Below are positions 38,137 to 49,599 of a DNA stretch of 64,000 nt, one piece after another (position 1 is the stretch's first letter; each line of letters begins with the position of its first letter). Location of the stretch: the NCBI GenBank assembly GCA_003184365.1, contig NKYR01000084.1:117023-181022 (forward strand), read 5' to 3'. The stretch comes from Evernia prunastri. Taxonomy: Eukaryota > Ascomycota > Lecanoromycetes > Lecanorales > Parmeliaceae. The notes under the pieces are model-generated. The model was given only the letters and a program-made list of their open reading frames with translations. It was not told the DNA's origin and did not search any database. The translations under genes were made by a program, and so were the position numbers.

Positions 38137-38145
38137 TAACCGATC

Positions 38146-41100
38146 ATGCCTCATTTTCCGAGCCCCGAGCGACGCGACTCTGCCACGGAGGACCCTAAAT
38201 CTGTCGCCGTCGTTGGACTTGCTTGTCGCTTTCCCGGTGACGCAGAAAATGGGCCAGCTTTCTGGGATTTTCTTTGCAAAGCGCGGTGTACGTCTTGCTT
38301 CTTTCGCGGCATTCTTTTGTTGATTCTTTCCTGCTAACCTCCCGCCATGAAGCCGCATACTCGAACGCGGACCGATTCAACATCAATGCTTTCCATAGCA
38401 CCGCCAAAGGCAGACTGGGCACCAGCATAACAAGAGGGGGTCATTTTTTGCAGCAAGATGTTGCCACATTTGATGCCAACTTCTTCAGCATCAGTCACAA
38501 TGAAGCCATAGCTATGGATCCAAACCAGAGACTCATGTTAGAGGTTGCCTATGAGGCATTTGAGAATGCAGGCCTGCCGCTCGATTCCATTGCTGGGACT
38601 AATACGGCTTGCTATATCGGAAACTACAACACCGACTATAGGGAGATGCAGTTCCGGGATCCAGAAGCTATGCCTCTTTACAGTATGAGTGGAACTGGGT
38701 TTGAGTTGATATCCAATCGGGTTTCTTGGTTCTACGATCTGAGGGGACCTAGTTTCACACTTGGTACCGCATGTTCGTCGAGTTTAGTTGCACTTCATCA
38801 AGCATGCCAGAGCATCCGAACAGGAGAATCTAGTATAGCAATCGTTGGTGGCTCAAATCTTTTGTTGAACCCCGAAATGTTCATCGCCCTATCCAATCAA
38901 CAATTCCTGGCGCAAGACGGACGATCCAAGAGCTTCGATACTAGGGGTGACGGATACGGACGCGGCGAAGGGTTCGCCGCTCTTGTGCTCAAAAATGTTG
39001 ACGATGCCATCAAAGACGGTGACCCTATCCGCGCCATCATCCGTGGTACCGGTGTCAATCAGGATGGGAAGACCAAGTCGATTACCGTCCCAAGTGCAGA
39101 CGCTCAGGCAGACTTGATTCGATCGACGTACCAATCAGCTGGGCTCAGTCTTGAAGACACACATTACTTTGAGGCTCACGTAAGTCGTTGTTGCAACTAC
39201 ACAGCAATTATGCTACAGAAAGCTGATTAGAAGCAGGGCACTGGTACAAAAGCAGGCGATCCCCTAGAGCTGAAGGCACTCTCAGAGACTTTAGCCGCCG
39301 GACGGAAATCTAACAACAAATTAATAGTTGGATCTGTGAAGTCTAATGTCTGAAGCGCAAGCATTATTAGAAAAAAGGACAAGGCTGACGAATCTGGCAG
39401 ATCGGCCACCTCGAAGCCACCGCGGGTCTAGCTGGTGTCATCAAAGCGATTTACATCCTTGAGCATGCCATTATCCCCCCCAATGTACATTTTCATCAAG
39501 GAAATCCTCGAATCCCATTCGACGAGTGGAAAATCCAAGTCCCAACGAAACTAGTGCCGTGGCCTGTCGAGGGGCAACGGCGTGTTAGCGTAAGTCTATG
39601 GATGGAAAGCCACCGAGAGGTACTAATTCGAAATGCTTCTAGGTTCAAGGCTTTGGCTATGGAGGGACAAATGCCCACGCTATACTCGATGATGCCTTTC
39701 ACTATCTGGAAAGGAGGGGCCTCAAAGGGATCCATGTCACCAAACCCTCTATCTCTGCTACTTCTAGTGGGGCTCGCGGACTGACTTCAAAAAATGGGAC
39801 AAGAAACCCCACGATAAAGGCGCTTAAGCTTAAGCTAAGTCAGAGCCAAGAAAAACTTAGGCTTTTCGTCCTCAGCGCACAAGACCAGGACGGCCTAAAG
39901 CGTCAGAAAAGCTCTCTTTCTAAGTATCTTCAGACACACCTCGCCGGAAGCCCACTCTCAAATGTTGAATTCCTTCGTGACTTGGCATTCACGTTGGGCC
40001 ACAGGCGCTCTCGATTAGCGTGGAAAACGTACCTGACTGCTTCATCTGCGGATGGGCTCTTGTCTGACTTAAAGGACCAACCTCTTGATGTACCGTCCTT
40101 TCGACCCTCCAGTGAGCCTAGGATTGGGTTCATCTTCACCGGTCAGGGTGCCCAATGGGCGAGGATGGGAGCTGAGCTCAACCAGTATCCCATCTTTCGC
40201 GAGAGCGTGGAAGCTTCAGGCAAGTATCTCTGCTCTGCTCTGAAGTGCAAATGGTCTGCCATGGAGGAAATGCTCCGCGAAGAAGATCAATCCAACATAA
40301 ATCTTCCCGCCTATAGCCAACCCCTGTGTACGATCTTGCAGATTGCTCTCGTCGATTTGCTAGAATCTTGGAATATAGTCCCTTCCGCGATTACTGGACA
40401 TTCGAGTGGCGAAATTGCAGGCGCATACTGCTTAGGTGCACTCGGCAAGGAAGATGCACTGAAGGCCGCCTACTATAGAGGCCTCTTCTCTTCTCAAATG
40501 AAGACGATGTCTCCTTCAGTGCATGGTGCTATGATGGCAGTTGGTGCATCAGAATCCGAAGCAGAGGAGTGGATAGCTCGCCTCACTCGTGGTGCTGTCG
40601 TCGTAGCTTGCGTCAACTCTCCTTCAAGCGTCACAACATCTGGCGATGCCGCGGCGATTGATGAATTAGAAGTAATGCTGAAGGAAGAGGGTATATTTGC
40701 CCGAAAGCTGAAGGTTGAAACGGCATATCACTCACCACATATGGAGATGATCTCAGGGCCATATCTGCAATCTATGATAGACATTCAGCCCCAAGAAGGA
40801 TGTAGCTCTCGAAAGATGTATTCCGCTGTTACGGGAGAACTCGTTGAGCCCAGCGAACTTGGACCCATAAATTGGGTGCGTAATCTGGCGTCTCCAGTCT
40901 TGTTCTATGATGCTCTCCATGACTTGCTCCGCCCAATGGAAGCAGAGGGACGCGCTTCAGACACCGCGGTGGACGTCTTGCTTGAGATCGGTCCACACTC
41001 TGCTTTACAAGGTCCAGCAAACCAGACGATGAAGCATCATGGCATCAAAGGTGTGGATTACCGATCTGTTCTCTCGCGAGGGAAGGACAGCATCCATACG

Positions 41101-44100
41101 GCTCTAGCTGCGGCAGGAGCTCTGTTCGCTCAAGGTTTAGCTGTCAATGTCAGAGAAATCAACGGTGACACAAACGATGCCCGTCCACTCATTGATCTCC
41201 CTTCTTACAATTGGAATCACTCGCGTACCTTCTGGAGTGAATCCCGTATCAACAAGGAGTTCCGCTTCCGCCAGCACCCGCGTATGAGATTACTTGGAGC
41301 CCCGTGTCCCACTTTTGGTGAGTCTGAACGGCTTTGGAGAGGATTCACGCGTGTCTCCGAAGAACCATGGATCCGAGATCACCAGATACAAGGGTCAATT
41401 ATATACCCTGCTGCAGGCTACATCTGCGCTGCGGTTGAGGCTTCCCGTCAGCTTGCCACCGAAGGCCAGGCTATCAAAGACTTCAGACTGAAGGATGTTC
41501 AGATTATTGCCCCCGCTCTGATCACAGATGAGGCCGACCTGGAGCTCATAGTCCAAATCAGACCTCACCTTACGTGTACTCTAAACAACTCCTCGACATG
41601 GTCGCAATTCACTGTGTCTAGCTGTCTCAACGGACAGACTCTACGACAAAATTGCCATGGTCTTCTACTCATCGAATACGTGCCTGCCGAAGGTTCTGGC
41701 ATGAGCATAGAAAGGGACCTAGAAGATCAGTCAGCCCAGGCTCAATACGGCAAGATGGAGAGCCTCTGCTTGACGCGGGAGAGCACCAAAGATTTCTACA
41801 CAGAGATCGCCTCTGTCGGCTTGAATTATGGTCCCACTTTCCAACTCGTCTCAAAGATTCGTAGAGGACGCGGCAAGAGCTGCTGTGACGTCGATATCTC
41901 GGAACATGTTTTCCCTTCAATGTCTGGAGAGTCAGAAAGGCCCCACATTATCCATCCTACAACATTGGATGCGATGTTCCACGCCGTCTTCGCGGCCTCC
42001 AAAGACCAGAAGGGACGACTTAAAGAGGCGATGGTGCCTACCTCTATTGACGAAATGGTCATCTCGGCGGATGCTCAATTCGAACTTGGTTCACGTTTCA
42101 ATGGGTTCTGCAATGCTTCGAAGCACGGATTCCGTGAGTTGATGGCTGATCTCGTTATGCTGAATGAGCCAACAAATCGACCGGCTGTAACAGTCAAAGG
42201 TTTCCGCCTTGCTGCGATCTCTGGGTTAGCCAGAGCTAGGGACGAAGACATGGAACCAACAACCAGCAAGCTTTTCAGCAAGATGGTATGGAGACCTGCT
42301 CTTGATCTACTTTCTTCGGACCAAAAGCACCGAATGTTGAACGGAGCAATGCCGAATGCCCTAACGCCGGAAATTGCAAAAGGGGTTGAGAAATCTGAAA
42401 CTTTAGCGCTCTATTTCATCGGCCAAGCCTTAAAGCGAGTGTCAATAGACGCTGTAAAGAAGCCACATCTCCAGGATCTTCACCGATGGATGCAGGAACA
42501 GCAAGACCAAGACCAAGGAAAGACTTACGGCCACTTCTTGCAGACCGATAATAAAGGATACTTGGAGATCACCGACGAGACTGCAAAGCTATACGAAGGG
42601 GATGTCAGCTCAAACGGTGCCGAAGGCGAAGCACTTTGCCAGATTGGCCAGAATCTCGAGGATATCCTCCTGGGGAAAGTCGATACCGCTGAGTTGCTAC
42701 TGAAGGATGAAATTACCGCTCGATTACAACAGCAAATCAGGGGACTGAACGAGTGTTTTGTAAAGTTCAAAGAGGTGAGCCTGAAAGATTTGAGCGAGTG
42801 TGTATCAGGGCTTAAGCTAACGGAGATTAGTTTTTCAAGTTGCTGGCACACAATTGTCCGGAACTCTCCGTCCTGGAACTGGGCACTGTCACAGGGGGGC
42901 TGGCTTTGTCACTGTTCTCGTCGACGCCTGAGCTTTCAGATGCTACGCCTAGCTTGTCTAAGTATGTCTTCACGGTCTCTACCGAAGGAGGTTTGAAAGA
43001 AGCGAAAGAGCATTTAGGCGAAACAAACAGCAGTATGAGTTTCAAGACCCTGTCTGTCGAAAAAGAGCTCGCAAGCCAAGGATTCGAGGGTGAAGCTTTC
43101 GACGTGATCGTTGCGTCGAATCCTCTGCGAGCACATGATGATGAAAGAACGTTGACAAACATGAAGAAGTTAATCAAGCCAGGGGGCAAGCTTTGCTTTG
43201 TGAACGTCACACGTCCTGCAATAGGACTTTCTATGGTAATCCGGTGCCTTGCGACCGCGTCGAAGTGAGTGAGTGCACATTTTGAACAAGCACTGCTGAC
43301 GTTTTCGTAGTTCGAAATACCATTATCCCAGTATTACAGACAACGAGCCATTGGACGCCGTTCTTCAGCGAAACGACTTGCATGCTGAGTTCGAGGTATC
43401 AGACTTCGAGGATGCCCGGTATCAACATCTGAAATTGGCAGTGGCTACATTGAGTGAGTCCATTGAGCGAGACTGTCGGGATCGCGAGATCATTATCTTG
43501 GAGGCTTCCGACCCTTCGGATAGATCATCTGCTTTAGCCGTTCAGCTCGTCCACGAGTTCGAAGGCCGTGCTATCAAAACCAGCAGAGTGCCCTGGGACC
43601 GGAAAACCTGTGATTTTACAGAAAAGGAATGCATCTCGTTGATGGAGCTTGAAACATCCTTCTTAGAGGATCTAAGCGAAGCAGACTACAACGCCGTGAA
43701 AAACCTCATCTTGGTTTCTGCGACTCTGACATGGGTCACCGCTCTCGATGGCCCTGCTGGCGCGGTAGCGTGTGAATTGGTTCGAAGCCTACGTAATGAT
43801 ATTCCAAGCAAAGTGTTCCGTTCCCTCCAAGTTCGAGACACCTCGTTAGACTCTCCTGATATGCTTGCATTCCTCATTACACAACTCACTACTATCACCA
43901 CTCCCGATGATGAATTCAGAGAAGATGCCGGAGTCTTACAGGTGTGTCGAGCAGTGGAAGACGCAGCTATGAATGAAGATGTCACCCAATTGCTCGTGGA
44001 GGTTAAAGAGAGTGTCGAGATCATGGCGCTAGAGCAAGTAGACAGCCCGCAAATGCTGGCTATAAGGGCACAGGGGATGCTGGACACACTTTGTGTAGAA

Positions 44101-46222
44101 CAAGATGATGTTGCCGGAACCGAACTTGAAAATGATGAAGTTGAAATCGAGGTCAAGGCGACAGGTCTCAAGTAAGCTCTCCCTGCACACGTTGAGTCTG
44201 TGAAACTGATCCTAGTCTAGCTTTCGCGATATTATGGTTGCCGTGGGACAAATCCCCGATACTCTTTTGGGATTCGAAGCCAGTGGGAACATCACGCGCA
44301 TCGGAGATGGTGTGACGCAATTCCAAGCTGGTGACAGTGTTTGCACTCTGGGGCATGGTACGCACAGGACTTTGTTCCGGAACAAAGCGGCGTTCTGTCA
44401 GCAGGTGCCAAAAGGTCTTTCATTTGCCGAAGCGGCCACTTTACCACTGGTCCATTGCACAGCTTTCTACTCTCTTGTACACATTGCGCGTGTGCGACCC
44501 AGGCAATCTGTACTAATCCACGCTGCAGCCGGCGGTGTGGGACAGGCTGCAATCCAAATCGCTAAGCACTTTGAACTCGAAATCTTTGCAACCGTAGGCT
44601 CGACCGACAAGCGGAAGCTGATCCAAGAAGAGTACGGCATACCCGATGATCATATCTTCAACTCTCGAGATTTGAGTTTCGAGAAAGGAGTACTGCGAAT
44701 GACTGGTGGACGTGGCGTCGACTGCATCATTAACTCTCTATCCGGCGAAGCTCTTCGGCGAACCTGGCGCTGCATTGCTCCTTTTGGCACCTTTATTGAG
44801 ATCGGCATGAAAGACATCCTCGACAATACTGGTCTCGAAATGCGTCCTTTCTTACAAGACGCCACTTTTACGTTCTTCAACCTCAAGCACGTTATGATAG
44901 CGAACCCACAGCTGATGGCTGAAATAATCGAAGGCACATTCAACTTCTTACGTCAAGGTATTAGTCGCCCAGTCTCGCCGGTCACTGTATATCCTGTCTC
45001 AGGGGTTGAAGACGCTTTCCGTCTCATGCAAACTGGCCGACACCGCGGAAAGGTAGCAATAACGTGGGATGGGAAGGATGCGGTTCCTGTCCTCCACCGT
45101 GCCAATAGTTCGCTCAAATTAGACGAGAGTGCGACCTACGTACTGGTGGGCGGACTCGGTGGGCTAGGCAGGAGCCTCTCGAACCTTCTTGTGGATCTTG
45201 GAGCGCGAAACTTATGCTTCACATCACGATCTGGAGATCAATCGACGTCAGCGCAAAAACTTATCCAGGACCTGGAGGCAAGAAATGTCAAAATCAACGT
45301 CTATCGCTGCGACATCGCCAACAAAGACTCTGTGACAGATGCCCTCTCTCACTGTTCCGAGAACATGCCTCCAATAAAAGGTCTCTTCCATTGCGCCATG
45401 GTCTCACACGATGTCTCCTTCAAGCAGATGACTTACACGCAATGGACCGAGTCGCTCCGACCTAGGGTTCAAGGAAGCTGGAACCTCCACGCCCTCCTAC
45501 CAAGGAATCTCGACCTCTTCATCACAATCAGCTCCTTTCGCGGCATCTTTGGCGGTCGTACTCAGAGTAACTACGCGGCTGCAGGTGCGTACCAGGATGC
45601 GCTAGCGCACTATCGCCGAGCTCAAGGTCTCAAAGCTATGACTATCGATCTGGGTATCATGCGTGATGTGGGAGTCGTTGCAGACCATGGCGCAACGGAC
45701 TATCTCAAAGAATGGGAAGAGCCGTTTGGTATCCGTGAGACCGAACTGCATGCCTCGCTGATGAAGATCATCAGCGCAGAATTAAAGGCTTCGAGCACTG
45801 ATGGCGAGGTACAACAACCGGCACAGGTGCTCGTGGGTTATGCAACAGGCGGCACAGCCCATCTGGCCGCCTCCCCATCAGCCACGACCTCGTCTTCAGA
45901 TCCCAACGGCAGCGCCGCCTTACGGGATGTCCTTCCGCACATTACCACACTCACAGAGGCTAAGGCTGCCATGAAAGACGCGTTGATTGCGCGTGTAGTG
46001 AAGTCGCTACAAACGGAAACATCGGAGATTGATGAAGGGCTGGCACTACACTCGTATGGAGTGGATTCGCTTGTGGCGGTGGAAATAGCGGACTGGCTCT
46101 TCAAGGAGATCAAGGTCAGTGTGAGTGTGTTTGACATTTTGGCGAGCATGCCGATTACGGCGTTCGCTGGGGAGGTGGTTATGAAGAGCCCTTTTCTGGC
46201 AGCAGATGTGGCGGGGCAATGA
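38146..46222 (+). CDS. Highly reducing polyketide synthase, KS-AT-DH-(degenerate MT)-ER-KR-ACP
   Basis: Eight exons (38146-38287, 38353-39179, 39237-39347, 39401-39589, 39643-42774, 42831-43264, 43311-44171, 44221-46222) join in frame to 2565 residues. KS: TACSSS Cys188, His323 (HGTGT), His363. AT: GHSSG Ser677. DH: DHQIQGSIIYP His1003 and Asp1199. The MT region is degraded: motif I reads LELGTVTGG where EIGAGTGG is usual, and the usual LPGWW segment is missing. ER: HAAAGGVGQAA cofactor loop. KR: GGLGGLG and YAAAGAY. ACP: GVDSL, Ser2515. It should make a reduced or partly reduced unmethylated chain. No release domain is present, consistent with handing the chain to the SAT of the divergent NR-PKS (family knowledge plus inference). 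The 3' splice site after His323 and the one before GHLEA fall inside KS catalytic motifs. Confidence 0.95.
42831..43264 (+). other. Degenerate C-methyltransferase segment inside HR-PKS
   Basis: Exon 6 of the HR-PKS holds the remnant MT core. The SAM-binding glycine motif is altered (G-T-V-T-G-G), the region between motif I and DVIVASN is short, and the segment after KPGGKLCFV lacks the family's aromatic LPGWW. PKSs of lactone pathways often keep such an inactive MT as a structural element. Inactivity here is inferred from the residues. Confidence 0.7.
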
Positions 46223-48279
46223 GAAATGTGTCAGCGACTAATGGAGATGAAGGGAGGGAGATGTTTGTTGTTCTCTACAGTATCTTCTCCATTTCTTTCT
46301 TGCGGATCGTGTCTTTCCATGTTACATTTCTCTCTCTATACGCCTTTTGAGCATGATTGAACTCCAAATAGCTAGCTCTCGCGCGGCTAGCTTGGGAGTA
46401 CAACTGAGTCCACCATGTCAAGTCTTTGGGTTAGAGAGGTCGGTCGGTAAGGTAGGTAAGGTATGTTAGGTAATCTTAGTGATCTACCGGAGCAGCAAGC
46501 TTCCGGTTTTAGTCCGCTTTACTATACGTGCATTAGCGTGACAAAGATGATGACTGAACCCATTAATATTCCTGCAGGGTGCACTTACTTACCTTACTTT
46601 ACACTTTACCTTGTTTACTTTACGATAAGTTATACCTAATCAGGTACCCGTTGGTAATAGTCCGGTATACAACCACCAATAATCCTGACGATACAATTGA
46701 CATGTTGGGTGAGCTGCATACAAGCTTGCAATCCAAAGGATAGGTTGGTAAAGATCCACACCGGCAGACTGACCTACGTACCTACCTTTTACCGACATGC
46801 ATGATACGCTGCGTCCACTTCTTTCGCCCTTCTTCTCGCCCCTCTTCTCTCCTACCTACCTACCGATGTATCATCTTTCACGCCGACCATGATGCTTCCT
46901 AGGTGCTTGCGGATTTTTTCCTGCCGTACCTATCCATTTCTCTGCTGCTATCTCCCTCATTCACTCGTCTACCTTACCCGTGTTCCACCACTTACTTACA
47001 GATGATAGAACACGTCCACTTGTTCATGCCTACACACACGTCGGGTCGCAAGAGCTGATTGGTACCTTGACCCTCGGGCCGTTCATGTCCCTATACGCGC
47101 TACCGATAAGGTGCAGTAGATCTTCACCAATAGCTGGCAGCCGGAGACAGCGGATACACCGACCAATACTCCTGTCTACGGTAAAACACACCCCATCAAC
47201 GTGAATAAAATCTCCCCACACCTCCGAAACCCAATTTTGTTTTTTTACTTTATGCACTACATGTACAGGTGCATATACAGGAACCCGCCCTCCCTCCACC
47301 AGACCCCTCACAACCACACCCCCACGGACCACTCGAGAACCTCAAAACTGCCGATCTCTGTGGACTTCCAGTCACACCTTTTGCACTTGCCCATCACTTG
47401 CATTATTTGCCTTGACTGTGTCCGTCCTCGGCGCTATCGGCCGCATGATTCTGAACGACGACATGAAGACATATTCCGCAACTGGTACGACCTACGTGGC
47501 TTGCATGACCCGCATATTATTTTGCGTGATAAGCATAATTTGGAAGCGGACATCGGGTTTTTTGGAATTCGCCGCGAATGTGGGTGTAGCGGTTGTGGAG
47601 TTGATTAGCTTGGAGATGATCGGGGGCTCCATCCAGGCAGCGGGAGGTGAGGCCTTTTGAATTGTTTTCGGCCTCGTTGTATGCGCTGCTTCTTGGATCA
47701 GTGCTTCCTTGCTGTTGAGCTTCTTGGTGGACTCTTCCCACTTGCTGTATCCGGACACAATGCACATCGTACGTCATGTTGAATTGTGCGAGTCATCCTA
47801 GCCACCTTCCTGCCCACCGTCCTGCTCCTCGTCGCACACCCATGAGCTTTCCTTTGGAGCAATTGGGGCGCGGCGGGTCGACACGATTGAACATCCTCAT
47901 CACGCTCTACCTCTACCGTGTGTGGTTCCGCTCCTTCACTGGACACCTGAAGGAGGGACCGGCCAATGATCCAGGGTGTCCAAAACGTGCTTTTGCGTCC
48001 TCAATTTCGCCATCACGTCACTGTCATCTTGCCGTATCTTTCCTGCAGGTAGGGGCTTCTGGAACTTTCGTGCTCCCCAAAACGTTGAACATCTGCCCGC
48101 TTTCAGACATATCTCCGCTATTATGGGAACGCGAGGTTACTATTGGCGACCCCTATATTAGGCAAGAAAAATAATATAAGAGGATCAATCCCATTTGCGT
48201 ATCATAGATCAATACCAAATCCTGTCAAAGCTTCAAACCACCTGTTGAACATCCTTGAATAAAGAAATTTCCGGTCATC
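46223..48279. other. Intergenic, no supported gene
   Basis: This is the 3' flank of the HR-PKS. Apart from the CTTACC tracts I see only short frames on both strands without domains. No tailoring gene follows the HR-PKS. Confidence 0.5.
46446..46864. repeat. GGTAAGGTA / CCTACCTT tracts downstream of HR-PKS
   Basis: Tracts at 46446-46473 (GGTAAGGTAGGTAAGGTATG), 46585-46620 (ACTTACCTTACTTTAC-like), 46772-46793 and 46850-46864. They match in type those in the shared PKS promoter. Confidence 0.7.
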
Positions 48280-48664
48280 ATGAAGGTCACTATCCTCTCC
48301 ATCCTGGCGACTTTCGGCATCGTCACAGTCAACGCCCAGTTCACGTTTCCGTAAGTACTTACTTCTTATCTCATTCTTGCCCAACCGTCTCGTACAGCCT
48401 CGAAATTTGGGTCTTCGTTATCGTTTCTCACAACAGAATAACGTTTCTATGTTCTACTCCCTGCCTCCTGGATGGAGACGCTGACTTCGAGTAGCACCAC
48501 CATTGTGACGGAGACCGTGGTCTTTACTCCGCCGCCCCTTCCGTTCACCACCTTCTCTCCCGTCACCGTGACTGAGGTCCTGACGTAAGTGGCTCTGCTC
48601 ACCAATTTAAAATCCATTCGTCTGTCTATTCCGACTTGGTTGACGTGAGGTGAACAGGGTGTAA
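48280..48664 (+). CDS. Very small secreted Thr-rich protein
   Basis: Three exons (48280-48350, 48495-48584, 48658-48664) join in frame to 55 residues. The first exon encodes MKVTILSILATFGIVTVNAQF, a typical signal peptide with cleavage expected after NA. The second encodes a Thr/Val/Pro-rich segment with TTIVTETVVFTPPP and SPVTVTEVLT, resembling the TVTETV repeats of fungal wall or surface proteins. Both donors are GTAAGT. The first acceptor may be TAG at 48494 or GAG at 48491, changing one residue. No Cys is present, which argues against a typical effector. It is too short for ordinary gene calling and could be a fragment of a decayed longer surface-protein gene. Confidence 0.45.
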
Positions 48665-49599
48665 ACGGCCATGCAGCGACGAGCTGCTGGGACCTCGTCG
48701 CCGCATAGTCGCGGCGCTCGGCGCCAGAAGTCCGTCCGCTGAAGTCCGTGGAGAGCGAAAGTGGTGTAAGAGATGTCCGATGGGTTGAGAATCGTCGCAT
48801 GGTTTCGGGAGAAATTCATGCCACGCTGACGGAGCTGGTCGCCAAGTTGCCCGCGCATGTAGCGACAGGGCTTTTCTAGACTATGACAACATCACGAACT
48901 AGAGTAATAGTCAATCAGAGCCATCTTTTCAAAGCCTACCGTACACCTCCAATTGCACCTAAATGTGAAGTCACTCCCTTCGCCCACGGTAGTCCCTCTC
49001 CACCTCTACAAACGCCGTTCGCAGCACCCAAATCTCGCGCGCGTCCTGAACCATTGCCGTTCCCACGGATCAGTAATCACCCCGGCATTCAGCAAGCGCC
49101 GGGCCCGAGAAAGTCTGCGGCCCGTTTGGCCGGGACAGATGTGTCTCGGAAGTTGGCAGAGAAATGGCGTCGATGAGCATGGCATCGGCCTGGATGGAGC
49201 TCCCGGGGGCACGTGTCACTGCCAGGTCCAGTCTTTCAGCGATGCCGTCAAGGCAGTTATTTTCACTGCTAGTGAGCATCTTTTGAGCATGCTTCATGTC
49301 GGCAGAGTCGATGCAGATTGAAAGAGCGAAAGGTAGGTAGGCTGGTGTGATCAAAAGGCCGTCGAATAAATGAGCACGCTAGGAGTAATTCCTCGCATGC
49401 ATGGGCCCTAAGTTGGGCACGCCACCAACAATCATACGAGGTCTCTTTGGCTGGCCGAATACCCTTTCGCGCTCGACAATGAAGCGCGTTCGTAGCAACA
49501 CCAGCTCGAGGAAGAACACTACAGCTAGCACTCGCTACTGTCATCCTTCGTCCTCATCACCTCTCTAGTCGGCCAATTGGCAACCCGGTAAGCCAAGCC
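48665..49599. other. Intergenic, no supported gene
   Basis: This is the promoter side of the PARP gene. A minus-strand frame at 49070-49354 has coding-like composition but no domain. A GTAAGC donor-like site 15 bases before the PARP ATG may mark a leader intron. Confidence 0.45.

Larger units (their letters stand above)
34521..38145. promoter_or_regulatory. Shared divergent intergenic region of the PKS pair
   Basis: 3.6 kb separates the two PKS start codons, long for a fungal divergent pair. It is rich in GGTAAGGTA/TACCTTACC tracts (35622-35640, 35761-35787, 37333-37404, 37508-37534). Two similar sites, TCCGGCCGATTGGTATCA at 36377 and TTCGGCCGCTCGATTGATATCA at 36671, share a CGGCCG core plus ATTGRTATCA and are candidate binding sites. 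A 94-codon frame at 36722-37006 (+) is unrecognised. No tailoring gene is present. Confidence 0.55.

Noticed and set aside
38069..38323. Upstream frame with FQQV repeats before the HR-PKS
   Set aside because: It lacks an ATG start and its repeat is the 12-bp leader array read in another frame.
49070..49354. 94-codon minus strand frame upstream of PARP
   Set aside because: Composition is plausible, but there is no domain, signal peptide or splice support.
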